Positions 30,508-39,868 of a DNA stretch of 64,000 nt are shown here, piece after piece. The DNA lies in NCBI GenBank assembly GCA_910589165.1, contig CAJUSP010000010.1:48340-112339 (forward strand). The letters are read 5' to 3'. Numbering within the stretch: the first letter of the stretch is position 1; each line of letters opens with the position of its first letter. Position numbers and translations under genes: made by a program. The notes under the pieces are model-generated. The model did no database searches. It was given only the letters and a program-made list of their open reading frames with translations, and had not been told where the DNA came from. The stretch is from an uncultured Adlercreutzia sp. Its GTDB lineage: Bacteria > Actinomycetota > Coriobacteriia > Coriobacteriales > Eggerthellaceae.

Positions 30508-33500
30508 TGCCAGGCTCCTTCCCCGAAGCGGGCAAGCTCCTCTTCCCACACGGCATCCAGGTCGCGTTGGCGACGCTGGCGGTCGCGGGCTGCCTCTTGG
30601 CGCAGGCGCATAAGGCCGTAGGCGCTAGCCAGCACCATCAGCAGCACGAACATGATGTGGATGGGGCAGCGCGCCAGCAAGTCGCCCGTCTGCGGAAGGC
30701 CTGTCAGCTTCGAGAGCCAGCTGGCGCTACCGTCGCCGGAGCCGCCCTTGCCCGCATCGCCCGACCCGTTCCCGGCCGTGCCGCTGCCGTTGCCGGCGCC
30801 AGAGCCCGCGCCGTTCCCGTCGTCGCCGATGCCTCCGTCCACAGAACCCTCGCGCACCAGGTAAGCCACGCGGATGGTGGTCGTATTGCCGGCAGAATCG
30901 GTGATCACCTGCTCGGCACGCCAGTCGCCGGGCGCCGAACGGTCGATGGCCTCCACCGCGTTCCCATCCGCGTCGAACAGGTGCACCGGGCCGTAGGAAA
31001 GCTGGCCGTCGGGCTGCGAAGAAGTTACCTCGTAGCGCTCGGCGAACAACTCGGCCATGGCCTCGGGGGTCATGGGCTCAGCGCTTGTGCCCGCGGTCAG
31101 CGTGTCCTCGATGGTCGCATGGGCAAGCCCCGTTTCCGGGTCGACCACCGTGGTGGCCGGCGGCAGCGGCTTCGGCGTACCGCCCGACCCGTCACCGGAG
31201 CCATCGCCCCCACCACCGCCTGGCTTCACCGCTACAGAAGGCGGCTTAGGCGTATCGGGCGGGGTGGGCTCGTCCGGCGGCTCGGCTTCAGCGTCCTTCA
31301 CGCGGTAGCGCAAGTTCACCACCGTGGAATTGCCCTCGTCGTCGGCCACTTCGTAGCGAATGACGTACTCGCCGGGCCGCGAAAGATCGATGGCCTCCGC
31401 CGGCGCTCCGTCGGCCGCCGCAAGCTCAAGCCCCCGCTCGGTCACCCCTACGCCCACGGCTGTCGCAAACGTGTAGCGGCGCTCCATCAGCGCCCGCACA
31501 TCGGTCAGGGAAAGCGACGCGCCCTCCTGCACCGGCACCACCATCTCGTCGTGCACCTCGGCATGGTGAGTGCCATCCGCATCTACCCACGGCGGATCCA
31601 CCGGGTCAACCGGATAGGGCTTCGGGTTCAACGGGTCGTCGCCCGGCTGAGGGTTCGGGTTCGTGCCCGGGTCCGGGTGAGCCGTTACCGCCGGCGCCTT
31701 CGAAGGCACCAGATGGTAGATCAGCTTCACGGTCGTGGAATTGCCCGTGGCATCGGTAACCTCGTAGGTGATCAGGTAGTCGGCCGGCGTCGCCAGGTCG
31801 ATGGACGACACCTCGGCGCCGGCCGCCGTCGCCAGCGACACCGTGCGCACCGACGCATCGGCCCCGTCGGTGGCCGTCAGCGCGAAGTGCCGCTTCAGCA
31901 GATCGACCGCCTCGGCTGCACCCATGGTGCCCTTCCGCACCAGCTCCGTCGCCTCGCAGGACAGCGTCGCGTGCTGCGTGCCGTCGGGGTCGGTAGTCAC
32001 CGGGCCATCGGGCTCCAGCGCCTCGCCCGGCACCTTCGGCCCGTTCGGGTCGTCTGGGTCGGCCGGCTCCCACGGGCGCACCAGCGGGCAGTTGTCCTTG
32101 ATGAGCCGGTAGGTGAGGTTGATGGTTGTCGTGTTCCCCTGGGCGTCGGTGGACACCTGGCGAATGAGGCACTCGCCCACCGCCGTCGTCGGCAGCGAGG
32201 TCAGCGGCGCGCCCATGGTGTCCAGCAGCTCTACCGTCGTGGTTACGGGCTCTGCCGCGGAATCCACCTGGTAGCGGTAGGCCATAAGCGCCTTGGCGTC
32301 GTCCAGCGTCAGCTCGCCGCCGAAGGGCGGGTTCGCCGCGTCGAGGAACTGCGTGACCGTCTCACTGATGACGGAATGCTTGAGCCCGATGTCATCCACT
32401 ACAACCGTCGGGTCGGGCACTTTGTCATTGGGGTCGATAGGCGGCCCCACCGGCGTGGGCGGGTTCGGGTCGCCCGGCGTCACGATGCTCCCCGGCGGCC
32501 GCGTGACCGCGGGCGGGTCAGTCGTGCCCACGGTGAATACGTCGCTCAAGTTGCCTGCGGCATCCTCGGCCACGTAATACCCGTTAGCAATAGAAGCCAC
32601 CGTCTGCGTAGCCGCCCCCGTGCCGCTCGTCAGCGGAAACGTCTTAAATGCTGCCCGAGCGGAAATGGCGCCATCGGCCCCCGTCCGGTACAACCGCCAT
32701 ACGCCAGAAGTAGCCTTGGAAGCATCGACAGATTTGTCGTTGATGGTGAGTGCCCCCAACGCGGGATCGACCGAGAGCCGCGGAATCGATGAGTCGATCT
32801 TGATTGTGTCAATCCTCTTGGTCGACGTATCACCCGTTATGGAATTGGCCGCACTTATCTCAACAGGGTAGCCCGCCGTGTCGCCCGCACGCACCCACGT
32901 CCCCTTGTCCGTCAACGTCCTCTCCGAATCGCCATTCGTTGGCTTAACCGTAAGGGAGTCGAAATCGCCCGCGAAGAATTGGACGGTAACGGGAGACGTA
33001 TTCCATCCGTTGACATTCGGCTGCGGGAGTCGCGTGTAGTGATAGTCGGTACCCGCAGTTCCCCAACTGCTCGGATTGCTGGGGTCAACGTCAGGAGGCA
33101 ACGGTTTCAATGATTGCTCTGCCACAAGCTCTGCCGTTGCGTACTGGCGACCCTGAAACGTGTCTTCAATTAACTCCTGGGAAAGAGCAACAGCGCTGCC
33201 CGACTCTCCGGAAACGGTAGCCCAGTACGACACCGTTGTGGGATTAGTACCCACCAGCGTAATGGGGACGCCATTGGCTCCCGTTACCGTGTTCGGCCCC
33301 GCGGATGTAGCGACCGTGGTGCCATTCACTTGCAGGGGATGAGAAGCATCGGCGAAAGGTGTAAGCCCTTTAGTGGGATAAGCCGCAGTGTTGGCAAGCT
33401 TCACGTGCATAGAATACTGCTCAGCGCCTGCGTATGTATACTTGTTGCGCACCACGCACTGCACCCGGACTCGATCGCCCGGCTCGACAATATCCTCTTT

Positions 33501-34415
33501 GCCGATACGCGTACCATCTTCGCGATAAAGAGCCACGTCTTCAATGACAGGATCCAAATGGGGAAGAGTAAGCGACTTGAAAGTCATTGTGCTCGTTAAA
33601 TTCTGAGGGGGGCTTGCCACAGTCGCAGATCCATTCTGCCACCAAATGGTCTCCTGAATAAACAAATATGGAGTCTGGCCAAGCTTTGCAGGTATCGCAT
33701 AGCTGAACGACTTGCCCGCAACCGTGAAGGTAGCGCGACGAGATGCCGACGTATACGAGAGCACGGCATCATAGGAGTCCAACGAGTCAACGCCTTGAGG
33801 CCCTTGAATGATGCCCGTAACAACGCCCCCGCTCATACTCGATATCTTTGCACTTGCGCTTTTTCCGCCCCCACGTGCCCAATCTCGGAGAACAATGCCT
33901 GCAAACCCTTCTGTTTTCGCCGGGTCCGATGTAGACGTAAGGCCGATTTGAAAATTAGCAGTAGTTGCATTCGAGCCAGCTCCGGCATTCGCCAAGGCAG
34001 GTTCTGCAAGATTGACTTGCACGCTCACCGTCCAATCGTGCAGAAGAGAGACCACCTTTTTACTGGTGAACACACTGCTGCTCATCCACCGATCGTCCCG
34101 GTACTCATAATCCCAGTTGTACACCGTCGATGCCCCGCGCAGCGTGTTCCCGCTAATCGACCCCGGCGAGCCTCCTCTGTCTCCAATTGTAAAGAAGTCC
34201 GCATAATTCGTCGTGCCTTCCAGCGCTTCCGCTCGATCCACTCCCGGCATCGCAGGCACTATCGGCAACAGCCCCGCCGCCAGCACAACAACCGACACGC
34301 CACGCAAAACCTTGCCGAAAAAAGAAAAACGCACCGACTTCGGTGCGTTGGGACGGGGCGCGGCGCTTCGGCTCCGATCCCGGAAGAATGGCCTTTGCTC
34401 CCCTCTTCTCAGCAT
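30504..34415 (-). CDS. LPQTG cell-wall-anchored repeat surface protein
   Basis: This 1303-residue exported protein has a basic N-terminus and signal segment (about 28-62), then a lectin-like beta-sandwich (about 66-290, NTLRGASTVYNWDYEYRDD onward). A region of Ig-like folds follows, then about four related 115-130-residue repeats each ending like DAxGNTTTxxLxYxL (roughly 690-1190), separated by Pro/Asp-rich linkers. The end is a Gly/Ser linker and the sorting signal LPQTG at 1240-1244, a membrane segment and a basic tail. Sortase should cleave LPQTG and link the protein to the wall. The tail after the membrane segment (about 35 residues) is longer than usual. It is divergent from the membrane-tethered sigma factor gene; adhesion is the likely role. 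Confidence 0.9.
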   Translation of the reverse strand: MLRRGEQRPFFRDRSRSAAPRPNAPKSVRFSFFGKVLRGVSVVVLAAGLLPIVPAMPGVDRAEALEGTTNYADFFTIGDRGGSPGSISGNTLRGASTVYNWDYEYRDDRWMSSSVFTSKKVVSLLHDWTVSVQVNLAEPALANAGAGSNATTANFQIGLTSTSDPAKTEGFAGIVLRDWARGGGKSASAKISSMSGGVVTGIIQGPQGVDSLDSYDAVLSYTSASRRATFTVAGKSFSYAIPAKLGQTPYLFIQETIWWQNGSATVASPPQNLTSTMTFKSLTLPHLDPVIEDVALYREDGTRIGKEDIVEPGDRVRVQCVVRNKYTYAGAEQYSMHVKLANTAAYPTKGLTPFADASHPLQVNGTTVATSAGPNTVTGANGVPITLVGTNPTTVSYWATVSGESGSAVALSQELIEDTFQGRQYATAELVAEQSLKPLPPDVDPSNPSSWGTAGTDYHYTRLPQPNVNGWNTSPVTVQFFAGDFDSLTVKPTNGDSERTLTDKGTWVRAGDTAGYPVEISAANSITGDTSTKRIDTIKIDSSIPRLSVDPALGALTINDKSVDASKATSGVWRLYRTGADGAISARAAFKTFPLTSGTGAATQTVASIANGYYVAEDAAGNLSDVFTVGTTDPPAVTRPPGSIVTPGDPNPPTPVGPPIDPNDKVPDPTVVVDDIGLKHSVISETVTQFLDAANPPFGGELTLDDAKALMAYRYQVDSAAEPVTTTVELLDTMGAPLTSLPTTAVGECLIRQVSTDAQGNTTTINLTYRLIKDNCPLVRPWEPADPDDPNGPKVPGEALEPDGPVTTDPDGTQHATLSCEATELVRKGTMGAAEAVDLLKRHFALTATDGADASVRTVSLATAAGAEVSSIDLATPADYLITYEVTDATGNSTTVKLIYHLVPSKAPAVTAHPDPGTNPNPQPGDDPLNPKPYPVDPVDPPWVDADGTHHAEVHDEMVVPVQEGASLSLTDVRALMERRYTFATAVGVGVTERGLELAAADGAPAEAIDLSRPGEYVIRYEVADDEGNSTVVNLRYRVKDAEAEPPDEPTPPDTPKPPSVAVKPGGGGGDGSGDGSGGTPKPLPPATTVVDPETGLAHATIEDTLTAGTSAEPMTPEAMAELFAERYEVTSSQPDGQLSYGPVHLFDADGNAVEAIDRSAPGDWRAEQVITDSAGNTTTIRVAYLVREGSVDGGIGDDGNGAGSGAGNGSGTAGNGSGDAGKGGSGDGSASWLSKLTGLPQTGDLLARCPIHIMFVLLMVLASAYGLMRLRQEAARDRQRRQRDLDAVWEEELARFGEGAWQ

Positions 34416-35025
34416 GACGGCTCCTCCTTAGGCTCAGCCGGGCGTCGGGCGCCTCGGCACATGGGTGTAGTTATGCAAAAATGAATATCCGCCCAAGAAG
34501 AATTTCGGGTCACGCTTTTTGGCACCATGTCATTACCAACATAATACCTCCACATTTCCTAAAGCGCCCCCAAAAGAGTAGAGCCGCCCCCGCCAAACTG
34601 CGGAAGCGGCCCCTCGTTCACAATCCAACGTGTATTGTGAGGCGGCCCGCCGCTGCAACGGCGTCCCACCTGCCATTTATTCTAAGTCCCTCCCCACTCA
34701 CCGTCAATGATTTTCTTGGCGCGTAAGAAGAAGTAGACTCGCCGCATTACGCGGAACTTCCGAAAATGTGTGGGTCACCCACGTAATTCCTTCCGAAAAT
34801 GTGAGATCTATCACATTTTCGGAAGTTTTGAGGCAGAACTCATGTACCAGCGCATCCTGTGTCGGAAAATCACTTAGGCACAAGATTGGCTCACGAGCGA
34901 ACATGCATGCGGGCTGCAATCCGCGGCTCTGCTACACTGGGGGCGCAATTGCTTGCAGAGACGCGGCTTCGCGCTCTGCGGCTTTCTGTATGCTACCTAC
35001 CCCTTCGAATTGGGAAAGGCCTGCC
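34416..35025. other. 610-base divergent intergenic region
   Basis: No gene is supported here. The region separates the divergent surface-protein and sigma-factor genes. It holds CACAAT (34619-34624) with an inverted ATTGTG (34634-34639), and a three-copy CTTCCGAAAATGTG repeat cluster (34758-34826, listed separately). The long plus frame from 34768 runs into the sigma factor gene but has no ribosome site. Confidence 0.6.
34758..34826. promoter_or_regulatory. Three-copy CTTCCGAAAATGTG repeat cluster, candidate operator
   Basis: CTTCCGAAAATGTG occurs at 34758-34771 and 34791-34804. Its exact complement CACATTTTCGGAAG lies at 34813-34826. The second and third copies make a perfect 14-bp inverted repeat with an 8-base centre. 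Between the first and second is the palindrome GTGGGTCACCCAC (34771-34783). The AT-rich repeats stand out from the GC-rich surroundings. They are a likely regulator binding array or a remnant of a mobile palindrome. Confidence 0.55.
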
Positions 35026-36159
35026 ATGCGCAACGACGATCGTTCTTACAAGCACCTCGCTCACCTGGTGAAACGTGCCCAGCGGGGCGATGCGGAGGCC
35101 TTCCGCGAGCTGTACGAGCGCACGGCTCAGGCGCAGTACTTCAACGTGGCGGCGAAGGTGGGCTACGCGGCGGCTGACGACATTCTGCAAGAGGCCTACC
35201 TGGTGGCGTGGAAGAACTTGGCCGACATTCGGCCGCGGGCCTTCATCGGGTACGTGCGCCGTGTGGCCGACACGCTGTGCCTGCAGTACTTCGAGCGCGG
35301 CAGCCACCCGCGCGAAACGTCCACCGACACCGACGATTTCGCCGTTATGGACACCTCGGCGAAGCTGCACGGGAGCGACCCGGACAAGGGCGACCCGGCC
35401 CCCGAGGTCGGCCGGCGCGACGCGACCCGCCGCCTGGCCCAAGCGCTCCGGGAAGAGCTGGACGAGCGCGAGCGCGAGACGCTGCTGCTGCGCTTCTATC
35501 AGGATATGAAGATCGACGAGATTGCCGAGACGCTGGAGGTGTCGCCGAGCACCGTGAAGCGCACCATCCGCGGCGCGCTGGACAAGCTGCGCGAGAAGCT
35601 GGGCGTGCTGCCTACCGGCGTTGTGTTCGCCGCCGCACTGCAGCGGGCCGTGGAAGACCCGTTGGCCGCGGGCGTATCCCCCAAGCCTGCGCCTTCGCGC
35701 GCAAGCTGGGCCGACCGCGCCGTGCCGGCCGTGGCGGCCCTGGCCGTTATCGGGGCCATCGGGTGCGTGGCCGTGGCGGCCGGGCTCCCCCGCGAGGCGC
35801 CGGCGGCGCCCGTGGACGAGTCGCAGGTTACGGCCGAGCCCGCGCCCGAACCGGCCCCGGCCCCTGAAGCCGGCGACACCGCCGCGCCCGAGCTGGCGTC
35901 GATGGTTACCGAACGCGGCGCCACCGTGCTCGCGTTCACCGACGAGTCCGCCGTGGCCGAGGTGCGCCTCACCGACGAGGCCGGTGCCACCTACGCCCCC
36001 GCTGAGGCCGACACCACCGACCCGACGCGCCCCGTCTTCCGCTTCCACGTGCCCTCCGGCACCTACCAGCTGCGCGCCACCGACGCGGTGGGCAACACCG
36101 CCTCCGGCGAGATAACCGTAACCCTCCCGCCCGAGGAACCTGTCTCCGTCGCCGGTTAA
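35026..36159 (+). CDS. ECF-type sigma factor with C-terminal membrane anchor and exterior domain
   Basis: This 377-residue protein has an ECF sigma region 2 (residues 15-90, including DDILQEAYLVAWKN) and region 4 (about 135-193, LLLRFYQDMKIDEIAETL and SPSTVKRTIRGAL). A membrane segment follows at about 233-254, then a Pro/Glu linker and a beta-rich domain (about 295-370) ending DAVGNTASGEITVTL. That ending resembles the repeats of the divergent LPQTG protein. A sigma factor joined to its own membrane segment and outer sensor is unusual. It could be freed by proteolysis or act from the membrane. Start at ATG 35026, with GGGAAAGG upstream. The longer frame from 34768 lacks a ribosome site. Confidence 0.88.
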   Translation: MRNDDRSYKHLAHLVKRAQRGDAEAFRELYERTAQAQYFNVAAKVGYAAADDILQEAYLVAWKNLADIRPRAFIGYVRRVADTLCLQYFERGSHPRETSTDTDDFAVMDTSAKLHGSDPDKGDPAPEVGRRDATRRLAQALREELDERERETLLLRFYQDMKIDEIAETLEVSPSTVKRTIRGALDKLREKLGVLPTGVVFAAALQRAVEDPLAAGVSPKPAPSRASWADRAVPAVAALAVIGAIGCVAVAAGLPREAPAAPVDESQVTAEPAPEPAPAPEAGDTAAPELASMVTERGATVLAFTDESAVAEVRLTDEAGATYAPAEADTTDPTRPVFRFHVPSGTYQLRATDAVGNTASGEITVTLPPEEPVSVAG

Positions 36160-36193
36160 ATAGCGGTAAGTACCCTTCGCCACTCATAGCAAA

Positions 36194-36222
36194 AGAAGCC
36201 GTGCTGGGCACGGCTTCTGAGT
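36194..36222 (-). terminator. Terminator between the sigma factor gene and hisS
   Basis: AGAAGCCGTGC pairs with GCACGGCTTCT. On the minus strand the stem is followed by TTTTGC. It terminates hisS and may act on the convergent gene as well. Confidence 0.82.
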
Positions 36223-36259
36223 TGCGGAATGGTTGGCGATGGGCCGTGAGATGAGGCGC

Positions 36260-37576
36260 CTACAGGATCGCGCGGCCCATCTCGCCGACGACTTCTTCCA
36301 GGCGCACCTTGGCCTCGGTGTGAGTGCCCATGTCGCGCAGGGTCACCTCGCCGGCGGCCAGTTCGTCGGGGCCGAGCACGGCCACGCGGGCCGCGCCCAG
36401 CTTGTCAGCCAACTTGAACTGGCTCTTCAGGGAACGCTTCTGGTGGTCCATCTCGGTGACGAAACCGGCATCGCGGCACTCCTGCACGAGGGCGAAGGCC
36501 CGCGGGCGCACCGAGTCGTCCACGCAGGCCACGAACAGGTCGCACTTCTGGGCGCGCGGGAATTCCACGCCCGCCGCCTCCAGGGCCAGCACACAACGCT
36601 CGAAGCCGAGGGCGAACCCGAGGCCCGGCGTCGGGCGCCCGCCCACCTCTTCGGCCAGCTTGTCGTAACGCCCGCCGCCGCCGATGGCGTTCTGCGAGCC
36701 CATGCCGTTGTCCACCTGCACCTCGAACACCGTGCGGGTGTAGTAGTCGAGCCCGCGCACGAGCTTGTAGTCTTCCTCGTAGGCCACCCCCGCGCCGTCG
36801 AGCAGCGCCTTCACGGCATCGTAGTGTTCCAGGCACTCGTCGCACAGGTGGTCGGTGATGCGCGGGGCGCCTTCCATCACGGTGGCGCACTGGGGGTTCT
36901 TGCAGTCGAAGGCACGCAGCGGGTTCACCTTCGCGCGCTCGTTGCAGGTGTCGCACAGCTCGTCGGCGTGCTCGTCCATGTAGGCACGCACCAGGTCGCG
37001 ATAGGCCGGGCGGCACTGCTCGCAGCCCATGGAGTTCAGCAGCAGCCGCATGCTCTCGCGCGGAATGCCCACCTTCTCGTAGAAGCGCATGAGCATGATG
37101 ATGGCCTCGGCGTCGATAGTGGGCTCCTCGGCCCCCAGGCACTCCACGCCCACCTGGTTGAACTGGCGCTGGCGCCCCTTCTGCGGGCGCTCGGCGCGAA
37201 ACATGGGGCCGGCGTACATGAGCTTCGCTGGCGCAGCCCCCTGGGGCACCAAGTCGTGCTGCACCACGGCGCGCACCACGCCGGCCGTGCCCTCGGGGCG
37301 AAGCGACAGGCGGCTTTTGGCCTTCGGCGCCTTCCCCTCTTCCACCCAGCGGCGCAGGTTCTCGCCGGAAATGGCCGTGAACATTTCCTTCGACACCACA
37401 TCGGTGGCCTCGCCAATGCCGCGGACGAAGAGCTCGGTCTGCTCCATGATGGGCGTGTCGATAGGCAGATACCCGTAGGCGCCGAACACCTCGGCCGCCG
37501 TCTGCTTGAACTGGTTCCAGAACAGCGCCTCGTCGGGCAGAAGATCGCGGGTTCCCTCGGGTGCGTTAATGGCCAT
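36260..37576 (-). CDS. hisS: Histidyl-tRNA synthetase
   Basis: This 438-residue class II aminoacyl-tRNA synthetase charges tRNA-His. It has an N-terminal APEGTRDLLPDE typical of HisRS. Motif 2 is in FRAERPQKGRQRQFNQ, the histidine-binding motif is LVRGLDYYTRTVFE, and motif 3 is in GLGFALGFERCVLALE. A C-terminal anticodon-binding domain ends the protein. Start at ATG 37576 (MAINAPEGTR) with GAAGGA upstream; the frame to 37645 has no such support. A TACAAT element on the minus strand near 37671 is a plausible -10. Confidence 0.95.
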   Translation of the reverse strand: MAINAPEGTRDLLPDEALFWNQFKQTAAEVFGAYGYLPIDTPIMEQTELFVRGIGEATDVVSKEMFTAISGENLRRWVEEGKAPKAKSRLSLRPEGTAGVVRAVVQHDLVPQGAAPAKLMYAGPMFRAERPQKGRQRQFNQVGVECLGAEEPTIDAEAIIMLMRFYEKVGIPRESMRLLLNSMGCEQCRPAYRDLVRAYMDEHADELCDTCNERAKVNPLRAFDCKNPQCATVMEGAPRITDHLCDECLEHYDAVKALLDGAGVAYEEDYKLVRGLDYYTRTVFEVQVDNGMGSQNAIGGGGRYDKLAEEVGGRPTPGLGFALGFERCVLALEAAGVEFPRAQKCDLFVACVDDSVRPRAFALVQECRDAGFVTEMDHQKRSLKSQFKLADKLGAARVAVLGPDELAAGEVTLRDMGTHTEAKVRLEEVVGEMGRAIL

Positions 37577-37677
37577 GTCGTGTCCTTCGTCGAATGCGGT
37601 GGCAAAGCGCGGGCGCGGCGGCCGGCAGGTTCCAGGCCGGTGCACCCTCGCCGATAAACTTCGGGTATTGTAACGCA

Positions 37678-37706
37678 GAAAGGGCGACGCCGTGCGCCGC
37701 CCTTTC
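37678..37706 (-). terminator. Terminator of the NifX-like gene
   Basis: GAAAGGGCG (37678-37686) pairs with CGCCCTTTC (37698-37706), about 25 bases after the stop of the gene at 37729-38109. The following minus-strand bases are TGCG, so it is a moderate terminator. Confidence 0.65.
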
Positions 37707-37728
37707 CCAGTGGCTTTGCAGCCAACTC

Positions 37729-38109
37729 TTAGTGATGATGCTGACAGGCCTGGGAGGGGTCCATGATGGCAGCCTCGCCGGCGGCCACGGCCGCGGCGGC
37801 GTCGCCCACCACCGGGTGAGTGTTGTCGAAGTAGACGGTGATGCCCGCCTGGTTGAAGCCCATCAGCGGGCGTCCACCCATGCCGGCCGCCACGATGGCG
37901 TCCACGCCGGCGTCAGACAGCAGGCCCACCGGGCGCAGGCAGCCGCCGGCCTCGTGGGGCGGGTTCTCCACCACAGCGGTTTCCTCGGCCACCTTGCCGT
38001 CCTCGATGGTGACGATGGTGAAGCGGTCGCAGTGGCCGAAATGCCCCGCGCGCTGGGCGGACAGACCCGCCTCGCCCATGGTCGGCACGGCCAGTTTAAT
38101 CGTGCTCAT
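37729..38109 (-). CDS. NifX/NifB-type dinitrogenase Fe-Mo cofactor domain protein
   Basis: This 126-residue protein is of the dinitrogenase iron-molybdenum cofactor biosynthesis (NifX/NafY-like) fold: KLAVPTMGEAGLSAQRAGHFGHCDRF near the start and AIVAAGMGGRPLMGFNQAGI in the middle. It ends with a His-rich tail (CQHHH). No nif genes are nearby. Such small proteins in anaerobes bind Fe-S or Mo-Fe precursors, and their role outside nitrogen fixation is unclear. Start at ATG 38109 with GAAGGAGC upstream. It lies between the terminators of hisS-side and leuB-side units, so it is probably monocistronic. Confidence 0.86.
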   Translation of the reverse strand: MSTIKLAVPTMGEAGLSAQRAGHFGHCDRFTIVTIEDGKVAEETAVVENPPHEAGGCLRPVGLLSDAGVDAIVAAGMGGRPLMGFNQAGITVYFDNTHPVVGDAAAAVAAGEAAIMDPSQACQHHH

Positions 38110-38196
38110 AACGTGCTCCTTCTCTCGGAATATATCCCCTCCATTGAACGGGAAGTCGCGCCCCACGTCAAGCGCACCCACGCAAACGGCACCATT

Positions 38197-38220
38197 GAAA
38201 AGGGCGCCCGAAGGCGCCCC
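38197..38220 (-). terminator. Terminator of the leu operon
   Basis: GGGCGCC pairs with GGCGCCC across a CGAA loop. On the minus strand it is followed by TTTTCAA, about 30 bases after the leuB stop. Confidence 0.85.
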
Positions 38221-38244
38221 CAATCGCAAAACAGCTCCGCACCT

Positions 38245-39354
<1,110 letters not shown>

Positions 39355-39355
39355 G

Positions 39356-39856
39356 CTACGCGTCCTTTCCCAACTTCTGCTGCCAGCGCGCCACCAGGCC
39401 GCCGGCGTTGATGATCTCGGTGAGGAACTCCGGGAAGGGCTGGGCGGTGAACGTCTGGCCCGTGGTCTCGTCGGTGATGACGCCGGTGTCGGCATCCACG
39501 GACACCACATCGCCGTTGCTGATAGCGTCCACGGCCTCGGGGCATTCCATGATGGCCAGGCCCGTGTTGATGGCGTTGCGGTAGAAGATGCGGGCGAAGC
39601 TCTTGGCGATGACCACGTCTACGCCCGCCGCCTTGATGGCGATGGGGGCGTGCTCGCGGGAGCTTCCGCAGCCGAAGTTCTCGTCGGCCACGACGACATC
39701 TCCCGGCTGCACGTTGTTCACGAACTCTACGTCCAGATCCTCCATGCAGTGCTTCGCGAGCTCTGCCGGGTCGGAGGTGTTCAGGTAGCGGGCCGGAATG
39801 ATGACGTCGGTGTCGATGTCGCGTCCGTAGCGGTGGACGGTTCCCTTGAATTGCAT
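39356..39856 (-). CDS. leuD: 3-isopropylmalate dehydratase small subunit
   Basis: This 166-residue subunit is the swivelling domain of isopropylmalate isomerase. It shows GRDIDTDVIIPARYLN at the start and the substrate loop FGCGSSREHAP. Together with LeuC it interconverts 2- and 3-isopropylmalate in leucine synthesis. The short HacD/LeuD2-like length pairs with the archaeal/HacA type of large subunit encoded just upstream. It lies 12 bases after leuC, with leuB starting at its stop codon. Confidence 0.95.
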   Translation of the reverse strand: MQFKGTVHRYGRDIDTDVIIPARYLNTSDPAELAKHCMEDLDVEFVNNVQPGDVVVADENFGCGSSREHAPIAIKAAGVDVVIAKSFARIFYRNAINTGLAIMECPEAVDAISNGDVVSVDADTGVITDETTGQTFTAQPFPEFLTEIINAGGLVARWQQKLGKDA

Positions 39857-39868
39857 GGCGAAACCTCC

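Noticed and set aside
34768..35025. N-terminal extension of the sigma factor from 34768
   Set aside because: The first codons lie in the repeat array, there is no ribosome site, and the encoded residues are irregular. The start at 35026 has GGGAAAGG upstream.
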